Below are positions 47,440-58,900 of a DNA stretch of 64,000 nt, piece after piece. Every line of letters starts with the position of its first letter. The first letter of the stretch is position 1. Both the position numbers and the translations under genes were made by a program. The notes below the pieces were generated by a model, which saw nothing but the letters and a program-made list of their open reading frames with translations, searched no databases and had not been told where the DNA came from. This DNA is from Anthostomella pinea (Eukaryota; Ascomycota; Sordariomycetes; Xylariales; Xylariaceae), in NCBI GenBank assembly GCA_963556695.1, contig CAUWAG010000007.1:1612001-1676000 (forward strand), in the 5' to 3' direction.

Positions 47440-48739
47440 ATGCTTCGACAGCTTCTTCCGCGATGCGGGAGAGCTTTGAGGGCACCCGCAACACGCCGTT
47501 CGCACATACTACCGACATGGCAAGCAGTGAGATGGTATAGCATCCAACCGACAGCGGCATCGACGTCGAAGGTCTTGGACCTGGACCCTGCGAAGCTATC
47601 TATCACCAAGACGCAATCGCCGAAGACACCGCATGACCCAGCCACACTGGTCTTCGGGAAGGAGTTCACAGGTAGGACGACCCAGTAGTCTACGCAATGG
47701 AACCACTCATGTACTCACACAGACCACGGACCACATGTTGACCGTCGAATGGACGAAGACGGACGGCTGGCTGGCGCCCTCGATTACGCCGTACCAGAAC
47801 CTCTCACTCGACCCGGCGACCAGCGTCCTCCACTACGCGTTCACGGCCTTCGAGGGCATGAAGGCGTACAAGGACAAACACGGACAGGTGCGTCTGTTCC
47901 GGCCCGACAAAAACATGGAGCGCTTCAACAAGTCTTGCGCGCGCATTGCTCTGCCCACCTTCTCGCCCACCGCCTTTATCGAATTGATATCGCGCTTCGC
48001 CGCGCTCGAGGAGCGGTTCATCCCGGACAAGCGCGGCTACTCGCTGTATCTGCGCCCGACCATGATCGGCACGCAGAAGACGCTGGGCGTCGGCCCGCCC
48101 GGGTCCGCCCTGCTCTACCTGATCGCCTCGCCCGTCGGCCCCTACTACCCCACCGGCTTCAAGGCCATATCGCTCGAGGCCACCGACTACGCCGTGCGCG
48201 CCTGGCCGGGCGGCGTCGGTGACAAGAAGCTCGGCGCCAACTACGCGCCGTGCATCGTGCCGCAGCAGGAGGCGGCCAGCCGCGGCTTCCAGCAGAACCT
48301 GTGGCTCTTCGGCCCCGAGGAGTACGTCACCGAGGTCGGCACCATGAACCTGTTCGTGGCGATCAAGGACAAGGAGACGGGCCAGAAGGAGCTCATCACG
48401 GCGCCGCTGGACGGCACGATCCTCGAGGGCGTGACCCGGGACTCGATACTGGCCCTGGCGCGCGAGAGGCTGGCGCCCGAGGGCTGGCGCATCTCGGAGC
48501 GCAAGATGACTATGGGCGAGCTGCATGAGGCCTCGCTCGACGGCCGCATGATGGAGGTCTTCGGCTCGGGCACTGCCGCCATCGTCGCCCCCGTGCGCAA
48601 GATCAGCTGGAAGGGCAACATGGTCGACTGCGGGCTGAGCGAGCACGAGGAGTCGGGCGAGATCGCCCTGCGGATGAAGGGCTGGATTGAGGCGAGACAG
48701 TACGGAGACGAGGAGAGCGAATGGAGTCATGTCTGCTAG
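47440..48739 (+). CDS. Branched-chain amino acid aminotransferase, mitochondrial form
   Basis: Exon 1 (47440-47671) encodes a basic presequence (MLRQLLPRCGRALRAPATRR) and ends in LVFGKEFT; the main part runs from about 47729 to 48739 and begins DHMLTVEWTKTDGW. It interconverts leucine, isoleucine and valine with their 2-oxo acids using pyridoxal phosphate. The cofactor Lys lies in DKKLGANYAP, and EVGTMNLFV and GSGTAAIVAPV are conserved. The junction is odd: the only good acceptor (CACAG, ending 47722) leaves the frame shifted by one. GACCACG at 47722-47728 is followed by GACCAC, so a 7-bp tandem duplication at the acceptor, or an assembly error, would explain it. With that duplication removed the join reads FTDHML, as in homologues. 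Confidence 0.88.
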
Positions 48740-49229
48740 AGGATTATGAGGTGGGGGAGAGGGCATAGGCGAAGCGAGTCTTTTGCATTCGCGTCTCGAG
48801 TCGAGACGTCAGGGCTTCATATCATATCATATAGACAAGACGGTGGGGAGACGGCGCAGAGGGGCGTACATAGCCTTTCTATTTCAGGGAGATTCCCAAA
48901 TTGAGATTCGATACAGCTATTCCTCACAGATTTATCCCTGATCAGGATGTGGCATGTTGAGAACAGTAAAAGGAAGTCAATTGCAGTAGCAACATCTTCT
49001 AACCGGTCGGAGAACACTCCGCTATGATGCTCCTTCTAACCCAGCGTCCTTACCCTCCAGATGAGAATAATAGACGGCCATGTACAGTAATGTAGTAGAG
49101 GTTTATTTGGTCTTTTCTGGTGATTGTGATGTTTATCCCCATTTCTACTCCGTCGTCTACAGAGCAAAGGTGGATGGATGGTTGATTCCCTGTGGCAGCG
49201 CCGTCATCAAGAGGCAACGTCCACCACAT
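48740..49229. other. Convergent 3' spacer
   Basis: 490 bp between the aminotransferase and complex I subunit stops. No gene or clear signal is seen. Confidence 0.5.
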
Positions 49230-49921
49230 CTACTTCTTCTGGGGATCCTCCAGGATGCCCTCGGCTTCTAACCTCCGTCGGGCCTCCTCGAGGGCCCAGG
49301 TCTGTATTCTATGATGTAATGCGTTAGCTGTGTTTCGATAACCAAGTGGCAAACGAATGAGAGAAGCAGCTCTTCCTCTGTGGGTTCCAGTGGCAGCGTG
49401 GTAGAGTGGATATCCGTAACCATGATCACAACGAACACACGGGGGCACCGAGTCACTTTGATAACCCTCCCCTCGCACATCGCCTCCTCGTCATCCTTCC
49501 TGCGTTCCTCATTCCCTCCCTCTGCCTCCTTCCAATCCTTCCTCAAAACCAGACCCAACCACCGCTCAGATGGCCCCAGAAAGCAAGTAAGGGGAAAAAC
49601 AGAAAGGAAACCTGTAAGGTCTTGGGGGGCTACTCACGAGGTATCAGGCTTAAACCCGTAGGCGACGCCGGCCAGCAGCAGGCTGCCGCAGAAGCCGTAG
49701 AAGAACGGCGTCTCCCACCCCTCCTTCTGGTACTTCTCGCCGGGCTTGACGCCGAACAGCCAGCCCGTCGGCGGGTCGTACTGCGGGCCGTGCGACGCCG
49801 ACGTGCGGGCGCTGGCGCTGAAGCTGCGGGTGGCAGCTTGGACTTGAGGGGTGGTGGTGGCGGTGGTCTGTTGGACGGCGCGCGTGGCTCGCACGGCGGT
49901 GCTGGGGCGGACGGCGGGCAT
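49230..49921 (-). CDS. Complex I subunit NDUFB11/ESSS-like
   Basis: Exon 1 is 49638-49921 and exon 2 is 49230-49308, separated by a 329-bp intron (GTGAGT donor, ATAG acceptor). The product has 120 residues. It is an accessory subunit of the membrane arm of mitochondrial NADH:ubiquinone oxidoreductase. A Ser/Thr/Ala-rich presequence is followed by GPQYDPPTGWLFGVKPGEKY, one membrane segment (FFYGFCGSLLLAGVAYGF) and, across the intron, KPDTSIQTWALEEARRRLEA. This combination is typical of the fungal ESSS subunit. The intron is long for the window. Confidence 0.85.
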
Positions 49922-51041
49922 TGTTGGTGATTATCTGTCTGTCTGTCTCGGTGGTCTCGAGTTTGTCGTTTGTTGGGCAGAAGTGGTTGCTCCTGGGAGT
50001 TGTCGTCGGTGGTGTGGCGACGTTTGTTCGGTATTGATCGGGAGATTGAGTTGACTCGACTTGACGTTGATCTGGTGATGGCTCCCGTCTCCCTCGGGTA
50101 GATAGTCAGGAGGAAGGGGAGGTGATTGGCTTGAGGGGGTGTTGTGCTGCCGAGGCGCTTGGAGTGGAGATTGGGGTCAGTCGGGTGACTCGAGTTGGTT
50201 GACCCTCTGGCTCGCAATGGGGTCGGGTGGTTGAAGATTGAAGTCGGAGGTTTGGACGCTGCGTTTCGGTAAGGTGAGCGACTTAGCTGCAAAAGGTGGG
50301 GCGCACGTGACGCAAGGTCATCAGTGCCCACATCCAAATTCTGAGCGGGACTGGTTGCTTTTAAAACCATTCACCTTTTTCTTTGTCCTTCAACATTCAC
50401 TTCTCTTCCCACAACCTGAATATTTCTGCTCCAGACACGCCAGATACGCTTCATGCCAATGACACCAGGCAATCAGTGACACGTCCTGGGTTCGCAGCAA
50501 GTGTGAGTTCCAGCTTTTCCTTCTTGCAACCTCGCCCCGTGCGCCGAGTGTTCTACTCTGCACTTTTCTATGATGACATAACTTCTGCCCTTAAGAACGG
50601 CCAACTGAATTTTCATGTTGATTCAAACAATATATCAAGCTCAACAGTCTGACTACACAACCTACATCCTCCATTCTGTCACTGCATCTCCGTTACAGTC
50701 CTCAATGCTGACGGTGAAACTAGGTTGCGCTTCTCTGTCTGAAGCTGAGATCACGGCCACGGCTGCACAACCTCTGGCTCGAGTCCAGCCGTGCCTCCGA
50801 TGTCCAGTGCAATGTGTGGGTGTGCTTCGGCGCTCGATTGGACATCATTCTCACGTGCGGTCTCGAGCTGGCCTTAACAAGGGCAGACAGGATGTTATGT
50901 GGTCGCCCATATGGTTAAGCCCCAACAGAAAATCTTTCTTGCTGAAACCTCGTAGGTCTGTCATATCATAGCAATGAATACCAATTGTTCTCATCAATGA
51001 AGCAACGCACATGACTTTGTCACACTATTTTCTCAAATGCT
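49922..51041. other. Upstream region of the complex I subunit gene and further spacer
   Basis: The first few hundred bases must include the promoter of the minus-strand subunit gene. No gene is supported in the rest. Confidence 0.4.
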
Positions 51042-51602
51042 ATGATACCCTCCTCGATGAACTCCATCTCGAGACCCTCTACCTTGCCCGAGACGCCTGT
51101 TTTGGAACTTGGCTTTCGCAAACTGCACACCAAGTCCATTGCGCCCATTCAAGATGTCGATGGTGACGGCTCAGACTTCACTGGAGACGTGCTCAAATTC
51201 AAAGATCTGCCACATGAAGTCATGCGGATAGCTCTGAGCTCTCTCTTGCCGCCTTTGCAGTTGGTGTAGCCATGGACATTGCCGCCTACGGGGGGTCCAT
51301 TTGTTAGTAGTGAAGCAGGCCACTCTTCTCTCTTGTATCCCATGAAGCTCATCCACGCAAACCTGATCGATGTTGCTTCGGGTGTTTCTGAGTGCTCGAA
51401 GTTTGCGGATTCAAGTAGATACATTCAAGTGAGCAGCCTGTTGAAGTTGAGGTTGATGGCGAATGGATACACGGATGAATTGGCAGGCCGAGTCGAGCAG
51501 AGAGAAACATTCGAGAAGCGTGCAGGTTTGGGCCATCCAAGGCCTTCGCACGAAACGTCGTTGCCGGAGTACTGGTTCTCAGGGGGAGCGCCACATGCTT
51601 GA
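51042..51602 (+). pseudogene. Unrecognised frame with one premature stop
   Basis: A plus-strand frame of 187 codons is open except for TAG at 51267-51269. It reads KFKDLPHEVMRIALSSLLPP before the stop and YPMKLIHANLIDVASG after it. A CAG-to-TAG change would account for the stop. No family is recognised. It lies 88 bp left of a solo LTR, and opposite-strand frames of similar length exist, so coding status is uncertain. Confidence 0.35.
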
Positions 51603-51689
51603 CCCGATGGGTTTTGTTTTGCTTGCAGCTGAATAAAGACAGGTGGACACAATCTGGGGCTTCCTTTATCAGCTCTTGAATATAGCTTT

Positions 51690-51892
51690 TGTTGGAACAG
51701 GCTTGACCGATTAATCATAATACTCGAGTATGGGTCAAAGTCATGATGTTGCTGATGGGTTTTGTTTGAGAGGTCTAGCTGGACTCCCAGGTCTGGCTAA
51801 GTGACCTCACAATCCGGTATCTAATCTCTTATCTAATCATACATGTGGGTTTGGTATGGATGGTTGGAATGTGGAATCGCATGGATCCAACA
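51690..51892 (-). repeat. Solo LTR with 5-bp target duplication, same family as the left-edge element
   Basis: The 203-bp sequence begins TGTTGGAAC and ends TCCAACA, a perfect 7-bp inverted terminal repeat. It aligns end to end with the LTR at 2521-2724. Direct repeats GCTTT flank it at 51685-51689 and 51893-51897. No internal element sequence is attached, so it is a solo LTR left by recombination between the two LTRs of a full element. The strand given is that of the left-edge copy. Confidence 0.92.
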
Positions 51893-52019
51893 GCTTTCGT
51901 ATATTGATGGTTCTCGGTCGCCTCCCTGCCCGTGGTCAAGTTGGTCAGGGGCAATATCTTGCAATGCATTATACAAGACGTTCCTCCTAGAGATTGGACA
52001 GCGATCTCGGCGGCCGACC

Positions 52020-52281
52020 GAGTCTGAGTACCAAAAAAAAACTCTTAAATTTTAATTTTAATTTTAATTTCCCTCACTGCTTACACATGCCGTTCAGGCC
52101 GTTACATGCTTATATATGCCGTTAAAGCCTTTATAAAAACATATTAAAAGGCTTCACTTATTGCTTTATTTAATATAAAATATTTTAAGACATAAATGAA
52201 CGTATAAAATAACTTTAAATATATTCGTAGATTATAATAATCACTGCTAATAGCGCGGAAAAGGTACGAAATAACGTATAG
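52020..52281. repeat. AT-rich block
   Basis: Runs of A and TTTTAATTTTAATTT start this segment, and the remainder is AT-rich without coding frames. It is probably RIP-mutated repeat DNA of unknown family and seems to continue beyond the next two insertions. Confidence 0.5.
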
Positions 52282-52654
52282 TGTCACGGGGCAGCTTGGG
52301 AAACAGGACGAGAATGCCCATCAATTTCCTCAATTGTACAAAAATATTTTGGTGAGGAAGGAAAGAAGGATCTGCAACACCAGCCAATTCTGGTGGAGTA
52401 ATAGATCCCAAATCCCGACCCACAATTATCTATCAATCTGTGTAGTAAGGCAACGCGTCTACCCCACCAAAGTGTTGAATGGGAGCCGGAGATAGACACC
52501 GGAAGATCTTTAATGGGGCAGAGACGCACAGGGCATCTGACCCACCAAGAAGACAGATAATCAATCTCTGCACGCAGAGCAAAACAAGCAATATGATCAA
52601 TCAACATCCGTGTATTCAACACTAAGTCACCTGATAGATAGCTGATCTATCACA
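52282..52654. repeat. Possible solo LTR
   Basis: This 373-bp segment of normal GC content interrupts AT-rich DNA abruptly on both sides. It starts TGTCACGGGG and ends CTATCACA, giving TG...CA ends, and is flanked by TATAG (52277-52281) and GATAG (52655-52659), four of five bases alike. These traits fit an LTR, but no second copy in the window supports it. Confidence 0.4.
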
Positions 52655-52963
52655 GATAGTTAAAAAGATTATTAAGGGCGCGTTACGTTAAAAACTTATA
52701 AACTCTGCTACAAGACTTATTAAAGTTATATCGAAAAAATCTTAAACTTTACGCTTAACTGATCGTAATAAAAACCCTTTTTAACGCGTATAAAACGGCC
52801 GTTTTCTTTTTTTTCTTTAATAACTATAATTGAAAACATTTTTATAAATATATCTCTTATTATTACATTTTATAAAACGATTAAATAATAATTAAAATCT
52901 TAGTGTAAGTTTATAAGCCCGTATATATTTAAATTACGTATTACGTACGTTTTAATACTTAAT

Positions 52964-53441
52964 TGTTACGAATCAACAAACAGTGCGGCCTGATAACAGG
53001 CCAAGAGGAGACGATTGGAAACAGGTTGACCAGTGAGTGGGGTGCCGACCAGTGAAGAAATCGGAGCAACGGTACACAGATCACGTGACCAGCAGAATTT
53101 GGGTCACATGACTAAGAATTTGGATCACCTTAGATCACCGGTGTTCCAGGGTGAGCCACCTAATCAGTGAGGGAGAGATTGGATATATAAGAATGTATAT
53201 TTCCTAGCTAGACAAATAGACAGTCTCTACCTCAGTGATCAATCTAAGCATCTTAGCCAACTCTAAGGTGGGAGGAATCTCCTTATAACTCGACTATTCA
53301 GTGATTTCCTGGATCAGACCAAGCCCCGGTATCTGAGTGTCTTTTAGTTGAAAGAAGCCTCTATTGTTCTTTATGTTGACTTACCTCAGAACATAAACCC
53401 TATAGAACCCTTTAGCCTTATAGGTTAGACGGCTCGTCACA
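52964..53441. repeat. 478-bp solo LTR with 5-bp target duplication
   Basis: The sequence starts TGTTACGA and ends TCGTCACA, near-perfect inverted ends, and is flanked by perfect direct repeats TTAAT (52959-52963 and 53442-53446). Inside, TATATAA at 53184-53190 looks like an LTR promoter TATA box, which suggests plus-strand transcription. AT-rich DNA lies on both sides while the LTR itself is of normal composition, so it inserted after the host DNA had become AT-rich. It is unrelated to the 203-bp LTR family. Confidence 0.82.
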
Positions 53442-55109
53442 TTAATATATTAAATATTTTTTACCCGTTAATCCGGCCGATTAAAACGAAAAAAATGCTA
53501 ATATGCTTAACTTTTATAAAATAAAATACAAAAAGATTTAAACCTAAAATATTAAAAATAAAACGTAAATATATCAACCGTACTATATAAAGATATTAAA
53601 CAAATCTAAACTAATTGTCAAACTTTGTTGTGCGGAATACTGTTTATTTGTTTGTAGTTTTTCTAAGTGTTCTACTACTACCTAGGGCGGACGGTTTTAT
53701 ATAAAAATACACACCTAGCGCGTCCCACTCGAATAGCAGCTGAGCAGTGGAGCAACGGTCGCTAGTCGACCGTTTTCATGGCGCTTGGACCACTCTGATC
53801 CCCACACACAGACTACCTTCAACATACACCATGAGCCACCACATCCAACACTTATAAATTATACAACGGTATTAAGTAATAGATTATTAAGCTGCGTAGA
53901 TTACAAAAAGTACCGTGTATTAAAGGCTATAGTTCGGATTTATAGCGACAATTTAACGTTGAAATCAGAAGGCTGGGTTAAAAGATCGTTGTTGGTACGA
54001 CACGGTATATCGAATGGATCGGCTGGCGATTGTTATCGGCGTCAGCGTCGGCGCCGGCGCTCCGACTAACGGTGAGATGTTTAGCCCTGGATTAATTTAA
54101 TTAGTAGTCGACCAACAACCGTTATAAACCCCGTAATATACCTATTCAAAACATAAAATAAACACATAATGAGGCAGTTTTAAACCATACCCAGGGCATA
54201 TGTCTGAGTACTAAATAAGAGCCGGCAACAGGGCTACATAGTGTCTTTCAGTACCACTTCTAGGCTTCATAAATCAAGTGTTCTGAGCAAAGCAGATATG
54301 TGCCGTATATGATTCCATTGTCAATGAGTCAGATTTGCGCTAACGTAAGAGAGCCTACTGTAGCTATGTAGATAGGCAGAGGATGTTGTTGCGTCACCCT
54401 GTGCGTAATCTACCATCTTGGCAACCGTGGAAAACTGAGGATATATCAGGTGCCTAAAAACTGCTTTGCGGTAGTGACCAATGACTCCAGCTGTCTTGGT
54501 GTTTCGAGAATCTTTTGCGATTCAATGCTTTGGCAGGTGGTTGATGGTGCCGAAGGTAGATGGCAGGTGCAAGAAACATTGAATGTGAGACAGGCAGCGG
54601 AGTCGGAGTTCTTGAACAGGCTGTTTCATTGGTGGCCCCTGCGCAAGCACCCGAGGGCAAGAGCTGCTGGCTGCTGCGGCCAAGCGCTTGCGTGTTTCCT
54701 GCCGTCGGCCCAAGGGACATGGCTGCGAATTCCAGGCTGAAGAAAGATGGATGGATCCAATGGCTGGGGATCCACCCGAGCTCTGCTTCCCAATTGAACT
54801 GCAAATAGACTCAGGACACTTTACAGTACACTAGCCTCATCAACCTCAAGTGCTCCAAAATAACATCAGCTTCTTTGTCCTTCCAAGTTCCGTCCCAGAG
54901 CCAACCAACGCAATAACATCCCATTCAAAACATACCGTGACACACCCTTACGAAGCACCTCTACGAAACGACACCACACCCGAATATCCCTTCCAACACG
55001 TCCTGCCCGCCCTCCGCGCATTGATAGCTGTCTCTGTTCCGTTTCTGCCGCCGCCATCATAAGCACTTCTACATTACACCACGCAAATACGCCGAAATAA
55101 CCAGACAAC
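53442..55109. other. AT-rich remainder and spacer
   Basis: 53442-53680 continues the AT-rich block interrupted by the solo LTR. From 53700 composition is mixed, with short frames (53785-54069 and 54450-54808) that show no family features. The last 300 bp serve as the upstream region of TVP18. Confidence 0.45.
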
Positions 55110-55900
55110 ATGTCTATCAAGGACGAGTTCGCGACGAGGAACTTCAGTAAGTCACCTACCACTGCTGCAAGCGGCGTGCTTCGCTTTGCGACTGCGATGG
55201 GAAGATGCAGGAGCTAATCATCATACAAGGTATCTACGGACAATGGTAAGCCTCGCTGGGCTTCTCTGCTGCCCTATCCTCCTTGCCACCTTGCTCGAGA
55301 TTCTTCGTGAGGCGATCTTGCCTATCCGGCTGTCTACACTGGGGTTGGAGCGAATGCGAAATCTGCCAGTCTCGATGGCTTATCAATATCTACACATCGG
55401 GAGCTAACACGACGTTTACAACTATAGGCTCGGAATCCTGTCCATGATTCTATGCTTTGCGCTAGGCATTGCCAACTTCTTCAACCTGTTCAAGCCTCTC
55501 CTCATCATCTTCGCCATCCTTGCCCTGTAAGTCTGCTCTCCATCGCAACCAGCCATCCCGCACTCGAAGACGAGGTCTAACTAGCGTCTGCCCCAACAGT
55601 GTCTCGTTCTTCGTCATCCTCTTCGTTGAGGTCCCGCTCCTGCTCCGAATTTGCCCGACGTCCTCTTCTTTCGATGCCGCTATCCGTAAGGTCTCGTCCA
55701 ACTACATGCGTGCCGCCGCCTACGGTGTCATGGCCCTTGTCCAGTGGCTCAGCATCCTCGTGCACACCAGCAGCTTGATCGCCGCTGCCGTAGTCCTGAC
55801 GCTGACGGCCGCGTGCTACGCATTGGCCGGCGTCAAGGGCCAGGCTTTCGTTGGGAGCAAGACTCTAGGTGGCCAAGGCGTTGCTCAGATGATCGTATAA
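55110..55900 (+). CDS. TVP18: Golgi membrane protein Tvp18
   Basis: Four exons: 55110-55146, 55230-55245, 55428-55526 and 55600-55900, with introns of 83, 182 and 73 bp; 150 residues. Tvp18 is a small late-Golgi vesicle protein with four membrane segments. The start MSIKDEFATRNFSIYGQW spans three exons; exon 2 is only 16 nucleotides. LGILSMILCFALGIANFF is the first membrane helix, and LRICPTSSSFDAAIRK and the C-terminal SKTLGGQGVAQMIV are the family's strongest signatures. The length equals that of homologues, which supports every junction. Confidence 0.93.
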
Positions 55901-58900
55901 CCGGCTCGACGAAACCAACGGAAAGCACCCGATACTCAGCTCGGAGAGCGATATTGGCTGTAAGAAAAACCATTCCATGGACGACATGGCGGCGCTGGGA
56001 GTTGGGCCGAGGGGTACAAGCTGCTGTGAAGCGAAGCAAAGCAGAAAAGGAGACACGGAAGGAGGAAGAGGAAAATGATGGTTTAGCATTTCTTTCAGGT
56101 CCGGGGTTTATGGCGTATCGGACCATTGTACGTGGCAGGACGGATCGACCTGCGCCTGGAGTGTCGTATTGTTATGTTCATGCCATGCGTCTGGCTCGGG
56201 AGATACCTTGAGTTTTTGAATCAAGTTGATTTTCTACGAAACATCTGCGGCCAATTCTCCGCTACAATCAACACATGACCGCAAGAGATCTGATTGTGTC
56301 TGGAAAGGAGGTAGATACAGGGAGTATCGTACGCAAACGTTCACCCACTTTGCCTAGGCTGGGAAGAGCAGAGTATAGGTGTTGAAGATGAAGCAATGGC
56401 TAGGGAATGCCCCAAAATGAAATTGAACGTAGTACGACCCCTTCGATTCCTGAGTTGCCTCTGTACCCAATAGACTTGGTTCTAACATCAACATTCCGGG
56501 GACCAGGAATTGCTGACCTACAGCCAACGTGCAGCATTATAACTTACGACAGGACCAGCTTCATGCAGGCGGCGTCAGTCACCCAACTATACCTTAACTG
56601 TATCCTTAGATCCCGAAGTCCACTGCTCCCGCTCGGCGATCGTGCCTGCAGCCGGTCGAATAAGGCAACCCGAACAGTTACAGCCGAGGGACTCTTTTCT
56701 TTGATTTCTCTCGGCAGGCTCGAAACATCGATCGTGTGACACGGGTATCGAGTTATCTTGTTTTGTGACTTGCGACCACAGGTCACTCAGTTATGGTGGG
56801 ACCAGAGGTCCAGTACAAGTAGGAAGAGTATAAAGTACCTAACACGGGTATAAGGAGCTTCCCGGCCTGTATGATCTAGAACGTCGAATGTCGAACCTTC
56901 GGGTCTCGACATGTCTGAACTCAATCGACGGCTTTCTCTCTCTTGGTTTCTGATACTGACGAAGCAACTCGAGGCTCGAGTTACTTCCGTACTGTCCTGT
57001 CCAACATTCATGATAACAAGAACTAGAGGTAAACCCTCCGCTAATAAAGGTAAACAGTTTGGCCTAGCTCATAAGAGGCAACTCGTTGCGGTACTCTGTC
57101 CCCATTTCCCTCGTCCTTCTGTTCTCCTGGCTCCATACTGTAGAGCCCAGTTAGGTCATCAGGGGAGCGTGCCAAGGCCAAAACCTGAGTGACCAGAATG
57201 AATCGTGGGGAAAGGTCCGCCGCACTCCTCTTCCGTAATGCCGTCATTTACCGGGAGAGCTTCCAGGTCCCAGGAACTCGCATCTCGTCGGCAGCTGTAT
57301 TGCTATATCGAAGTAGAGATGCTTTTCATGACTATCCCCTTTCACCCGACGTCTTGTCTGCCACTTTGCGGGTTTCCTCACATCGTGTTCTTCCCCCTTG
57401 TGCCCATGGTCACAGTGCATCGACCTCAAAAATGTCCACGAGACTTGCCCAACTTGGCCGCTTGGCAACGGCAGGGATCAAGTGCACCGGTTGCCCCGAC
57501 TGGCGGCCGCCGGTTTCTGCTGTGGGGATGGAATTGGAGACGAAAGAAATGTGACCGTCATGATGCATAAAGGCGCCACAGGAAGCCCACTATTCCAGGG
57601 CGTGTCGCCTTCTTTTGTCTTTAGAGCGGCCGGCCGCATTTCTGCGCATCATTGTTTACTCGATAGAATACCCACACAGGCGGTCTCGACCCGGGACTCG
57701 GGAAGTTATGAACCGCAGCTTCCGAGAGTAACGAGCATCTCAGTTGCACGTTTTTTTGAGTGTTGGGCTCAGAGTTCGGATTATCCAAAGCGCAGTTTGT
57801 CGGTCTGCTGACCGTATTGCAGAAACGGAATAGTCCTGGGGGTGTGGAGATGGTACAAGTGTCGATGGTGTCGGATGAGGCTGATGATGGCTTGAGGTTG
57901 GCCGATGGCCGTTGGTCGTTGGCATTGGTCAAATAACTCACAACTCGGACCAGACAGGCAGTGACCACCTCGAGATTTGGATCTGAACCAGATCGTCACT
58001 GGCACTAGAAAGGCGATAGAGCAGGTGAAGACACCACATTCATGAGAACCGAAAACATGAAGTTGACAGTCATCATCACCTGCATCAACCAGAGATGCAA
58101 GTTGACAAGTTGACGACGACCGCCATGCAGTCCATGCCATGGACTCCATGGCAGCCACAGCCACGCTTGCGTGCGTGCAGACGCTAGAATGGGCGCCGAG
58201 GGATCCCCGCCTGCCCGCCTGCTGACGAGGTCCAGTGGACTCCAGCGCTGGCCATTGCGGCGTCATCATTGGCCAGTCCGACCTCCAGACCGCCCGTCGA
58301 CTTGCCAGGGGCATCATGCGTACCCCAATTGTACCACCTTGGCGATGCTTATCGATAGCTGGGTAGCTCCGGCTTGCAGATCGATCACGATGCTTTGAAG
58401 CTCTATTGTATGACACCCTACCGCCAGGAACAAGACGAAATACATCCTGGCCCGGCTTTCAGTACCTTGACAGTACACCGCGCTGCAGCTCATCGTGACT
58501 TCTCGTTGGGCCAGCTTCAGAGATCCTTGCTCTGTCGGAGAAGGTTGCCGGTAGCTACAGTACTAGAAAATCAGGACAGGTTCCATGCCCATCGAGAGCA
58601 GAAAGAGCCGAGTATGCAAACCCGTAGTACCGCCTGCAGTATTACTGTATGAAAGTCAGCTGAGGCCCTCGTGGTTTCATCATCGTGATCCCAACTGTCA
58701 TTTTTTACCTAATTCCATCATACAGCTTCAAACGAGCTAAACCCAGAATACTCCCACCACCTTGCTCTGATCCCATCTCCCTTTTCCCATCTTCATTCGA
58801 AATCAACCAACAAACACCAACAGCATCAATATCGAGAAGAACAGCATCAACGATCAACCTCGTTCTTGGAATAAACAAAGTTGGCTGTAACGGCACCAAC

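Noticed and set aside
47804..48766. 320-codon minus-strand frame opposite the aminotransferase
   Set aside because: Antisense shadow of GC-rich codons.
54060..54097. Second hAT-type end (CCCTG near 54089)
   Set aside because: No matching 8-bp duplication or opposite CAGGG end was found to the left.
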